Of a stretch of DNA of 17,231 bases, positions 7,052 through 14,653 are shown in pieces (the first letter of the stretch is position 1; every line of letters begins with the position of its first letter). The stretch covers positions 1-17,231 of the forward strand of contig JAIOTR010000330.1 of the NCBI GenBank assembly GCA_021106665.1, written 5' to 3'. The notes under the pieces are model-generated. The model had not been told where the DNA came from. It was given only the letters and a program-made list of their open reading frames with translations, and searched no databases. Source of the stretch: Bacteroidales bacterium (lineage in GTDB: Bacteria > Bacteroidota > Bacteroidia > Bacteroidales > JAADJA01). The translations under genes were made by a program, and so were the position numbers.

Positions 7052-10000
7052 TTATCAACAGTATATACGGGTAAAGCTATAATAAATGTAGTTCCTACAC
7101 CCTCCTCTGATTCAAATGTAATTTCACCACCTGTATTTTGAACTATACTTTTAACCATTGCCAAACCAAGTCCCAATCCACTTGATTTTGTTGTAAAGTT
7201 TGGATAAAAGACTTTTTCTCTTTGGTCTTTGGGAATTCCATTTCCGTTATCTGTAAATTTCAGTATAAGGTATTTGTTGTCTTCCTCAATTGAAATTTCA
7301 ATGAGTCCTTTCTCCGGATCAGAAATTGCCTGAATGGAGTTTTTAATCAAATTGTTAAAAACCCTTAACAATTGTTCCTTATCGGCTAAAGAGTAGTATT
7401 TTTTAGAATAATCAAATTTGAATTGAATTTTTGTTGTGTTTCTAAAAAGGCCGATTGAATTTCTAATAACTTCAGTTATATCGGTTTTTTCAAATTTTAA
7501 CCTGGGCATTTTGGCAAAATCGGAAAATTCGGAAGCAATAGTTGACAATGAATCTATCTGCTCAACAATAGTTTGTGTAAACCTTTTTAATCTGTTATCC
7601 CAATCCGGAGCTTTCTCGTCCCAGGCTTTTTGAAGATATTGAACACTTAACTTCATGGGTGTTAAGGGATTCTTTATTTCGTGTGCAATTTGTTTTGCCA
7701 TTTCCCGCCATGCGCTTTCACGTTCTGATTTTGCCAAACGTTCTGCACTATCAGCCAATTCATCTACCATTCGGTTGTATTCCATAACCAGGCTTCCAAT
7801 TTCGTCCTTTTTAGTCCATTCTATTATTTCATTTCTTTTTCCAAGCTTTAACCTACTGATTTTATCTTTGAGAAGTTGAATGGGTTTAGTGATGTAATTA
7901 GAAATAACCAGGGCAATAAAAATTGCCACTGCAATAAGTATTACGTAAATATTGACAAAAGCAACCAAATAGGTTGATATTTCATTTGTGAGTTCATCTT
8001 GTTTTGCAAAATATGGAAGGTTTAAATAGGCTATTAAATTATTTTGTTCGTTTCTGAAAGGTAAATAGGCCGACAGATATTCGTATTCGCCAATGGATTC
8101 TTCATGGATAAAAAGAGACTTTCTTAAATTACTCATATGATTATAGGCCTCGGTGTTCATTTTAGTTGAAATCAGGCCTTGATTAAATATCTCTGCTCTT
8201 GAGGTTGCCAGTAAGGTTCCATTTAAATCATATAAATTAATATCAGAAAAGAAAACCAATGAAAATTTATATAATAGGTCGGACATGTATTGCTCTAATT
8301 CTGGTGAAAGAGTTTCCTCTGCAGCAAGTTTGTGCTCTAATTCAATAAGAACGGAATGGGACTTTTCGCTTAGAATATCATGATTCTTACTATCATTTAG
8401 TGATATAATATAATATAAAGTCCCTATTCCTATTAGCAGAAAAGAAATTACAATAAGTGAAATTATGGATAATTGTAATCGTTTTTTAAAATTGAGTTCA
8501 AATGGTTTGATGTCGATTGGGCTTCTTAGTATTAACAAAACAATGAGAAGCATAATTCCGAAAAAGATGAAAATATATGAAAAAGGGGCAACTATATCCA
8601 GCAAATTTGGATTTCTTTTGCTTATTACCAACATGGTATCCTTATCAATTGGATAATATAAATGATTGTGTTTGTTCAGGTTAAAAAAACTGGATTCATT
8701 TGAGGGAACTCCATAGTCAGATATATTCATAGAATAGAAAAATTTTCCGAAATGATAGGCGAGTTCCCCATTTTCATAAATTGCCCAGGAGTATTTCGAC
8801 CATTCAGATGATTTGTGGGTTTCATGATCAATGAGCAACTCCGGATAACCTAATCCCTTTGGTACATATTTAGTAAAAAACTCGATAATAATTTTGAGCG
8901 GAGCTTCATTAATTTTAAGATCAATAATCCCTAAATAATTATCGGACGTAAAATCATAATCTAAGTAATACAAGTTTTCACTTTCTGTAGCAATTCCATT
9001 TTCGTCAATTGTGCTTTTAAAGTAATCAAAACAGTTAATTAAATAATCCTCAGGCTGTATATCTAATAGTTTTGAAGAGTCACATATGGTAATTAACAAA
9101 TCGTAATTTTTCCAGTAATTTGAAAAATAGTTTCTGTTTATATGTGAAATTATCCTCTCTGGGTCTGCATCGTTAATTGATGAGTATTCGTAAAGTAGAT
9201 TTTGCAAAGCCGAATCTTGTTCTATTTCTTGTGTGATTTTCTCAAATAAATACTCGGCTACAGGATCTCTTTGAAGTGCCAGCTTTTGAGCTATGATCTT
9301 TCTATTTTCCTTTTCATTCCTTTGATTGGTCTGATACAGTATTAATGTTGAAAACAGTGAAAAAAGGACAATGTAAAATACTGTTGAAGAAAAACGAATG
9401 TTGATAGCAGTGGATTTATTAATAACCCAGAAAGATGAAATATATATTAGCAGGAAAATTAATATAATGCTATCACACTTAAAAAAATATTGACAGATAA
9501 AATAGAAAAGAATATGACTTAAAAAAATAAAGGTGAAAAATTGTAGAGGACGGCTAAGTATTCTGGAAATTATCAATGACAGCTTAAAGGTTAAAAACAC
9601 AAAGGAAATTATCAACAATCCAAAACAAATAAACCCAAAAACACTATAGGCATCAATGCTGGTTATATCGTTCAAGTTAAAGGAGATGCTTGAATTTACA
9701 ATAATGTTCTGAAATAAATGAGCCATGGATATATAGAATATAAATATCACACTGATCAAACCGGCAGAAACAATATACTTTTTCCGGAAAGCTTTTTTCA
9801 GGAGAAATGTATTTATGTTCAGGCTTTTGTAAATAACAAATGAAACCGAAAGAAGAATTATACAATTTATTAGCAAATCTCCAAGAGATGGTATAATCGT
9901 GGAGTACGCCAAAACTTCGGGACTAAATAATTTTGATGAATATATTAAACGGGGTATTTCAAAGTAGAATATTCCTATTCTTATTAGCAGGACATCAATG

Positions 10001-10743
10001 ATAAAGGCAAATAAAAGCAGATATCGCTTTTTATATAATTTTAGGTCTAATTGAATATAAGCCCAATAAATTGTGACAATTATTAAAATAAGTGCAATCA
10101 AATAAATGATAGTTAAAAAGATTAATTGTGATTCAGAAGTTTTGATTTCAGAGGGGAAGTCAAGAGAAAATAAAAAATCACCATTTGAATCGTTTATGTG
10201 AAATTTCGATTTTTCGAGGTTTATAGATACATCTGTCGGAAGTGTAAAATCTTTTTGAAAATCGTTTATCAGATATTGGTTTTCATAGGCAAATTCACTT
10301 TTGATTTTTATCAAACCAACAATGCTGTAATCATTAATTTCTATTTTCTTGGTATAATACCATCCATTGGTCAAAAAAATAAGATTTGCCTCAAACCCAT
10401 TTTCATCCAGAAGTTCAAAAACCGGGATTGAGTTTTCAGACCAATAATTCATTATTCCATTTTCAAAAAGAATAATTGAAATTCCCTTTTCAGAAAAACC
10501 GTCAATTTCTTTTTCAATCAGAAAAATCGTGTCTTTGGAATTGGCATCAATTTTTTTTACAATGCCATCCAAAAGCCCATCTAGTGATTTTTCTTTTTCA
10601 AGGAATACAGATTGGAAATTTCTTGAAATCTTTTCGAAATTCTTGGGTACAACATAAAATCTGGAATAAAAAACAGCAAATAAAACAAAAAGAATGGCTA
10701 AAGAAAAGTAAATCAGAATGTTATATTTTGGACTTTGGATCAT
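7048..10743 (-). CDS. Large NtrY-like membrane sensor histidine kinase
   Basis: This 1231-residue kinase is predicted to sense an envelope or external signal and phosphorylate a response regulator that is not encoded in this window. I see 12 hydrophobic segments (about 8-28, 206-229, 241-262, 282-306, 322-345, 367-392, 400-422, 425-441, 454-471, 716-739, 756-781 and 923-948). These leave three external regions (29-205, 472-715 and 782-922) and put the kinase core in the cytoplasm. A HAMP domain (about 945-1000) precedes the HisKA H-box AHEIKNPLTPMKLS with phosphoacceptor H1021. Next come the N-box FNNLIKNSIQ (N1131, N1135), the G1 box DNGNG (1165-1169), the F-box YPNFTTK (1180-1186) and the G2 box GLGLGL (1189-1194). 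All catalytic motifs are intact, and the H-box is of NtrY type. The start is ATG with MIQSPK. It lies 137 bp downstream of the methyltransferase gene and may be read with it or from its own promoter. Confidence 0.93.
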   Translation of the reverse strand: MIQSPKYNILIYFSLAILFVLFAVFYSRFYVVPKNFEKISRNFQSVFLEKEKSLDGLLDGIVKKIDANSKDTIFLIEKEIDGFSEKGISIILFENGIMNYWSENSIPVFELLDENGFEANLIFLTNGWYYTKKIEINDYSIVGLIKIKSEFAYENQYLINDFQKDFTLPTDVSINLEKSKFHINDSNGDFLFSLDFPSEIKTSESQLIFLTIIYLIALILIIVTIYWAYIQLDLKLYKKRYLLLFAFIIDVLLIRIGIFYFEIPRLIYSSKLFSPEVLAYSTIIPSLGDLLINCIILLSVSFVIYKSLNINTFLLKKAFRKKYIVSAGLISVIFIFYISMAHLFQNIIVNSSISFNLNDITSIDAYSVFGFICFGLLIISFVFLTFKLSLIISRILSRPLQFFTFIFLSHILFYFICQYFFKCDSIILIFLLIYISSFWVINKSTAINIRFSSTVFYIVLFSLFSTLILYQTNQRNEKENRKIIAQKLALQRDPVAEYLFEKITQEIEQDSALQNLLYEYSSINDADPERIISHINRNYFSNYWKNYDLLITICDSSKLLDIQPEDYLINCFDYFKSTIDENGIATESENLYYLDYDFTSDNYLGIIDLKINEAPLKIIIEFFTKYVPKGLGYPELLIDHETHKSSEWSKYSWAIYENGELAYHFGKFFYSMNISDYGVPSNESSFFNLNKHNHLYYPIDKDTMLVISKRNPNLLDIVAPFSYIFIFFGIMLLIVLLILRSPIDIKPFELNFKKRLQLSIISLIVISFLLIGIGTLYYIISLNDSKNHDILSEKSHSVLIELEHKLAAEETLSPELEQYMSDLLYKFSLVFFSDINLYDLNGTLLATSRAEIFNQGLISTKMNTEAYNHMSNLRKSLFIHEESIGEYEYLSAYLPFRNEQNNLIAYLNLPYFAKQDELTNEISTYLVAFVNIYVILIAVAIFIALVISNYITKPIQLLKDKISRLKLGKRNEIIEWTKKDEIGSLVMEYNRMVDELADSAERLAKSERESAWREMAKQIAHEIKNPLTPMKLSVQYLQKAWDEKAPDWDNRLKRFTQTIVEQIDSLSTIASEFSDFAKMPRLKFEKTDITEVIRNSIGLFRNTTKIQFKFDYSKKYYSLADKEQLLRVFNNLIKNSIQAISDPEKGLIEISIEEDNKYLILKFTDNGNGIPKDQREKVFYPNFTTKSSGLGLGLAMVKSIVQNTGGEITFESEEGVGTTFIIALPVYTVDN

Positions 10744-10880
10744 GCGTATTTTATTTCTAAATTAAATGTGTGTATATCAATGTTTTATAATGACTAAAAA
10801 TAAAGCCCTGTAAAACGTTTTCTTCTAAAATAAGACTTGCTATACCATAGAATGGTGTAAACTTAATACAAAGGCTAAAA
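10744..10880. other. Intergenic gap between methyltransferase and histidine kinase genes
   Basis: This is the only sizeable gap within the minus-strand block. It is AT-rich. A weak hairpin (ACCAT 10844-10848 with ATGGT 10852-10856) has no T-run after it, so I see no convincing terminator for the methyltransferase gene. I also find no good match to the Bacteroidota TTTG / TAnnTTTG promoter pair at correct spacing. Whether the kinase gene is read through from the operon or has its own promoter is therefore open. Confidence 0.4.
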
Positions 10881-11771
10881 TTAAGAATTATTTGTCTTTA
10901 GGATATATATGATACTCGAATAATTATTTTGATTAAACATGGCAGATAAATTTGACTTTAATCCATAAAAGAATGCTTTTATCATATTTGATTTTCCTGT
11001 TTTATATTTTTCACTTAGCATGCAAATATAAAATGCATCAAAAATCATGGGTGTGCTTTTTATCAATTCAAATCCAAATTCAAGAAAAAGATTTTTAACA
11101 GAAACCTGGTCAAAATGATATAAATGCCTGGGACAATCAAAAGCTGCCCAATATTGCTTGTAATGTTTTGCATCCCATGAATTGGAATTCGGTAATGCTA
11201 CAATTAATATTCCATCCTTTGACAATAATTGCTTTATTTGGTTGATTCGTTCATCAAGGTGAAAAACATGCTCCAATACATGCCATAAGGTTATTACATC
11301 AAATTTATCCTTTTCCAGTTTGTCTAATCCTTCCTCATCCAAAACCTCAAGATCATATTTTTCTATAGCGTGTTTCCTGGCGATTTCATTTGGCTCTATT
11401 CCAATTGTATCATAATTTTGAAGTTTTAAACTATTTAAAAATTCACCGGTACCGCAGCCAATATCCAGAATAGAACCTTTTTTAAAATATTGATTTATTA
11501 TTCCAATTTTTCTATTTATTGTGATTTTTCTTATTAACTGGTATAACTGATTAACAAAACCTTGTTTTACGTTTGAATGAGAAATATATTCAGAAGATTC
11601 GTAATACTTCCCTATATCGCTTTCATTGGGCCGGGGGTTAGTAAATTTAAATCCACAAGAATTACACTTTACAATATCAAAATCCTCATTGGTCAGAAAA
11701 TAATCTTTTGTTGAAAGAAAAATGGAAAGTTCTGATTTGTTACAAACTGGACATTTTGATAAAGTAATCAT
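10881..11771 (-). CDS. Class I SAM-dependent methyltransferase with N-terminal zinc ribbon
   Basis: The 296-residue protein begins with two CxxC knuckles (C7/C10 and C36/C39) that probably bind one zinc. A Rossmann-like methyltransferase fold follows: motif I LDIGCGTGEF (102-111) binds AdoMet, acidic E126 ends strand 2 and would contact the ribose, DVITLWHVLEHV (158-169) is motif IV, and WAAFDCPRHLYHF (208-220) is a signature of this Methyltransf_11/23-type subfamily. The substrate is unknown; related proteins act on lipids, sugars or small molecules. ATG 11771 is 28 bp downstream of the mnmG stop, with a parS-like palindrome in the gap, so the two genes are probably cotranscribed. The C-terminal 50 residues show no recognisable domain. 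Confidence 0.88.
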   Translation of the reverse strand: MITLSKCPVCNKSELSIFLSTKDYFLTNEDFDIVKCNSCGFKFTNPRPNESDIGKYYESSEYISHSNVKQGFVNQLYQLIRKITINRKIGIINQYFKKGSILDIGCGTGEFLNSLKLQNYDTIGIEPNEIARKHAIEKYDLEVLDEEGLDKLEKDKFDVITLWHVLEHVFHLDERINQIKQLLSKDGILIVALPNSNSWDAKHYKQYWAAFDCPRHLYHFDQVSVKNLFLEFGFELIKSTPMIFDAFYICMLSEKYKTGKSNMIKAFFYGLKSNLSAMFNQNNYSSIIYILKTNNS

Positions 11772-11779
11772 TGTGTTAT

Positions 11780-11795
11780 TGTTTCACGTGAAAAT
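11780..11795. promoter_or_regulatory. parS-like ParB-binding site (second copy, between mnmG and the methyltransferase gene)
   Basis: TGTTTCACGTGAAAAT contains the perfect 12-bp palindrome TTTCACGTGAAA (11782-11793) and matches the widely conserved bacterial parS consensus TGTTTCACGTGAAACA at 14 of 16 positions. It lies in the 28-bp gap between the mnmG stop and the methyltransferase ATG, ending 8 nt before that ATG. A match of this length next to a second, better copy is unlikely to be chance. No parA or parB is in the window. Confidence 0.75.
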
Positions 11796-11799
11796 ATAT

Positions 11800-13674
11800 T
11801 TACCTCCCAATGTAAACTGCCAATACTGAAATGTCAGCCGGAGATACTCCGGATATTCGCGATGCCTGACCAATAGTTTTCGGTTTAACCTTCGCTAGTT
11901 TTTCCCTTGCTTCGTATGATAAAGATTTAAGATTGAAATAGTCAAAATCCGGGCTTAAATAAATATCCTCCAATTCATTTAATTTATTTGCTATCTCCTC
12001 TTCCTTTTGGACATAACCACCATATTTGATCAATATTTCTGCTTCTTGTAAACATTCGTTGATAATTTCTGGTGGAAATGAAGAAATAAGATTCGAGAAA
12101 GAATTTATATTTTCAAGTAAACTGTTTATTGATACTTGAGGCCGTGATAAAATGGAGGATATTTTGACTTTTTGCTTTAAAGGACTTGTCTCACTATTTA
12201 ATAGCATTTTTTCTACTTCTGACGGAGACACACTTTCCTTTTTAATAAACTGAATAATTTCTTCGATTGTCTTCTTTTTTTGAATTACACGGTTATTGCG
12301 TTTTTCATCGGCTAGGCCAATTTCGTAGCCTTTTAGTGTCAATCGCAGATCAGCATTATTTTGTCGGAGCAATATTCTGTATTCAGCGCGGGAAGTAAAC
12401 ATTCTGTAAGGTTCATCAACTCCTTTGGTAATCAAATCGTCTATCAATACTCCTATATATGATTCAGAACGCTTTAAAATAAAATCAGATAAGCTATTAA
12501 GTTTTCTGTGAGAATTAATTCCCGCAATCAGTCCTTGAGCGCCTGCCTCTTCGTATCCCGTTGTTCCATTGATCTGTCCGGCAAAATATAAATTATCAAT
12601 AAGTTTTGTTTCCAGCGAATACTTTAATTGCATGGGTGGGAAAAAGTCATATTCAATAGCATATCCAGGCCGGAAAATTTTAGCATTTTCAAATCCGGGA
12701 ATCTTTATTAATGCTTTAAATTGTACATGATCGGGTAAAGAAGAAGAAAATCCATTGATATAATACTCTATTGTATTCCAGCCCTCAGGTTCCACAAAAA
12801 GCTGATGACCGGCTTTATCAGCAAAGCGATCAATCTTATCCTCAATAGATGGACAATATCTTGGCCCAGTCCCCTCTATTCGCCCATTAAACATAGGAGA
12901 TTCATCGAAGCCAGTTCGTAAAGTATCATGAACATCTGAATTTGTATATGCCAGATAACAACTTCTCTGTTTCTCCAATTTGGGGGTATCAGTAAAACTA
13001 AATTTTTCAGGAATTGCATCACCAGGCTGTTCTTCAAGTTTTGAAAAATCAATTGTTCGGCCATCTACCCGTACAGGGGTACCCGTCTTCATCCTATCTG
13101 AAACAAAACCTAGTTTATTAAGATCTTCAGTCAATCCAACAGATGCCCTCTCCCCTATTCTGCCTCCTCTAAATTGTTTCGACCCTATATGAATGATTCC
13201 GTTTAAAAAGGTTCCATTTGTTAGAATAACAGCTTTTGATTTAATCTCCAGTCCCATGGAAGTTTTAACCCCAACTACCTTTTTCTTATTAGTTATAAGT
13301 CCAATAACCATATCCTGCCAAAAATCAAGGTTTGGAATATTCTCCAGTGCATCTCTCCATTCCATTGAAAACAACATTCTATCGCTCTGTGCCCTGGGAC
13401 TCCACATGGCCGGTCCTTTTGATTTATTCAGCATGCGAAATTGAATCATTGTTTTGTCCGTTATAATCCCTGAGTAACCTCCAAGTGCATCTATTTCCCT
13501 GACGATCTGACCCTTTGCAATTCCTCCCATTGCAGGATTACATGACATCTGCGCAATATTGGCCATGTTCATGGTAATAAGTAAAACCGATGAGCCGAGA
13601 TTTGCAGCAGCAGCAGCAGCTTCACTACCAGCATGACCGGCGCCTACAACTATTATGTCGTATTCCTTAAACAA
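11800..13674 (-). CDS. mnmG: tRNA uridine-5-carboxymethylaminomethyl modification enzyme MnmG (GidA)
   Basis: With MnmE, this FAD enzyme installs the (carboxymethyl)aminomethyl group at C5 of wobble uridine 34 in several tRNAs. It has 624 residues, the normal family length. The N-terminal FAD-binding loop is GAGHAGSEAA (11-20), and CNPAMGGIAKG (45-55) follows. The two GidA signatures are GPRYCPSIEDKIDRF (270-284) and AGQINGTTGYEEAGAQG (365-381). The C-terminal helical domain, which contacts MnmE and tRNA, ends in IGQASRISGVSPADISVL (601-618). The start is TTG: MFKEYDIIVVGAG fits the family exactly, and between the preceding stop (TGA at 13687-13689) and this TTG there is no ATG or GTG in frame. 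A run of five GCT codons encodes part of the Ala-rich helix after the FAD loop. mnmG is flanked on both sides by parS-like sites and sits in a tight gene cluster with ybeY. Confidence 0.98.
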   Translation of the reverse strand: MFKEYDIIVVGAGHAGSEAAAAAANLGSSVLLITMNMANIAQMSCNPAMGGIAKGQIVREIDALGGYSGIITDKTMIQFRMLNKSKGPAMWSPRAQSDRMLFSMEWRDALENIPNLDFWQDMVIGLITNKKKVVGVKTSMGLEIKSKAVILTNGTFLNGIIHIGSKQFRGGRIGERASVGLTEDLNKLGFVSDRMKTGTPVRVDGRTIDFSKLEEQPGDAIPEKFSFTDTPKLEKQRSCYLAYTNSDVHDTLRTGFDESPMFNGRIEGTGPRYCPSIEDKIDRFADKAGHQLFVEPEGWNTIEYYINGFSSSLPDHVQFKALIKIPGFENAKIFRPGYAIEYDFFPPMQLKYSLETKLIDNLYFAGQINGTTGYEEAGAQGLIAGINSHRKLNSLSDFILKRSESYIGVLIDDLITKGVDEPYRMFTSRAEYRILLRQNNADLRLTLKGYEIGLADEKRNNRVIQKKKTIEEIIQFIKKESVSPSEVEKMLLNSETSPLKQKVKISSILSRPQVSINSLLENINSFSNLISSFPPEIINECLQEAEILIKYGGYVQKEEEIANKLNELEDIYLSPDFDYFNLKSLSYEAREKLAKVKPKTIGQASRISGVSPADISVLAVYIGR

Positions 13675-13682
13675 ACTAACAA

Positions 13683-13698
13683 TGTTTCACGTGAAACG
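13683..13698. promoter_or_regulatory. parS-like ParB-binding site (first copy, between ybeY and mnmG)
   Basis: TGTTTCACGTGAAACG contains the perfect 14-bp palindrome GTTTCACGTGAAAC (13684-13697) and matches the conserved parS consensus at 15 of 16 positions. It fills half of the 33-bp gap between the ybeY stop and the TTG start of mnmG, ending 8 nt before that start. parS sites are normally found near the replication origin and seed ParB spreading for chromosome segregation and SMC loading. mnmG (gidA) is a frequent neighbour of the par/origin region in bacteria. Confidence 0.85.
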
Positions 13699-13707
13699 TT
13701 TAAATAT

Positions 13708-14148
13708 TTAGCTGATAAAATTGGGGAGCAAAGATAAATAATAATCTTCTTTCTTTCTCATAAGATCAGCATCCTTCTTGGTTTTATCCTTATACCCTAT
13801 GAGATGTAAAATACCATGAATCATAACACGATAAAGTTCATGATAAAATGATGTCTCAAATTCTCTGGAGTTTTCCTTTATTCGTCCAATGCTAATGTAA
13901 ATATCTCCAGAAATTTGTTTGGGACTATCTGAATTATCAAATGCAATAACATCGGTGTAATTTTCTATTTTCAGGTACTTTATATTGATGTCCTTGAGGT
14001 ACTCATCACTACAGTAGATATAATTGATAAAGCCCGTATCTCTCCCTTCTGAAAGAATACAGGCTTTAATCCAATTTCTTAATTTATTTTTACGTCGTAA
14101 TAAAAAATTGATTTCTTCTGAAAAGAAGAATATTTTTTTATTTTCCAC
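13708..14148 (-). CDS. ybeY: Endoribonuclease YbeY (16S rRNA 3'-end maturation)
   Basis: This 146-residue YbeY/UPF0054 metalloprotein acts in 16S rRNA 3' maturation and 70S ribosome quality control. It carries the HGILHLIGYKDK signature: H111 and H115 match the first two zinc ligands (H114 and H118 of the E. coli protein). The third ligand position (H124 in E. coli) is D121, in GYKDK. From memory, Bacteroides YbeY has the same His-to-Asp change, so this is probably lineage-normal and not inactivating. The upstream conserved core YTDVIAFD and SGDIYIS is present. The start is GTG 14148: the frame is closed by TGA seven nucleotides upstream, with no ATG in between. It is 19 bp downstream of the ATPase gene and 33 bp upstream of mnmG, so it lies within the operon. 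Confidence 0.95.
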   Translation of the reverse strand: MENKKIFFFSEEINFLLRRKNKLRNWIKACILSEGRDTGFINYIYCSDEYLKDINIKYLKIENYTDVIAFDNSDSPKQISGDIYISIGRIKENSREFETSFYHELYRVMIHGILHLIGYKDKTKKDADLMRKKEDYYLSLLPNFIS

Positions 14149-14167
14149 TATAATTCAAATATATAGC

Positions 14168-14653
14168 TTACTCAACGACCTTCTTGGCCGATTCGGAATA
14201 ATCTTTGAATTTCGTAAGTCTGTCAACTGCTGTTTCGTAGTTGATGCTGGAAATTTTAAATCCTATTTCGATTTCATTACCTTTTCCAACAAATTCAACA
14301 TCGTCAGCAAGTGTTTTGATTAAGAAAATACCGCGACCCGGAAATGTTTTTTCCTTTCCATCTTCTTTAACATCAGGAATAGATTTATAATCAAATCCAT
14401 CACCCTCATCCTTGATCTTAAACTCAAGGCCTGTTGATGTTTTTTGGAAGTCGATGGAAATAAATTTTTCAGGATTATTCTTGTTTCCATGTTCCAATGC
14501 ATTATTAAATGCTTCAGTTAAAGCCACGGAAATACACCCAAGATAATTGTGATTAAGGTTATTTTCATCACAAATATCTTCGATCAACCCTTGTAGCCGA
14601 TGAATACTTTCAGGCAATGATTTCAGCCTGAGTTTTTTTTGTTCTTGTCTCAT
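14168..14653 (-). CDS. RsbW/SpoIIAB-like ATP-binding protein (putative anti-sigma-type serine kinase)
   Basis: This 161-residue protein is a single GHKL ATPase domain of the HATPase_c_2 type. The N-box TEAFNNALEHGN (46-57) carries the putative catalytic E47 and metal-binding N51; the G1 box DEGDGFD (82-88) and the G2 box GRGIFLI (107-112) follow. Family members phosphorylate a STAS-domain antagonist and bind a sigma factor or another partner. Neither a STAS protein, a PP2C phosphatase nor a sigma factor is encoded in the window, so the partner is unknown. Its ATG shares one base with the stop of the upstream coiled-coil gene (TAATG on the minus strand), which implies translational coupling and possibly a joint function. 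About 25 residues after the ATPase fold form a charged tail. Confidence 0.9.
   Translation of the reverse strand: MRQEQKKLRLKSLPESIHRLQGLIEDICDENNLNHNYLGCISVALTEAFNNALEHGNKNNPEKFISIDFQKTSTGLEFKIKDEGDGFDYKSIPDVKEDGKEKTFPGRGIFLIKTLADDVEFVGKGNEIEIGFKISSINYETAVDRLTKFKDYSESAKKVVE

Noticed and set aside
10843..10856. Small hairpin after the methyltransferase gene as a terminator
   Set aside because: The stem is only 5 bp and is not followed by a T-run on the minus strand.
13604..13620. (GCA)5 trinucleotide run as a possible phase-variation tract
   Set aside because: It is in frame and encodes the Ala-rich helix after the MnmG FAD loop, so slippage would only add or remove Ala, and phase variation of mnmG is implausible.
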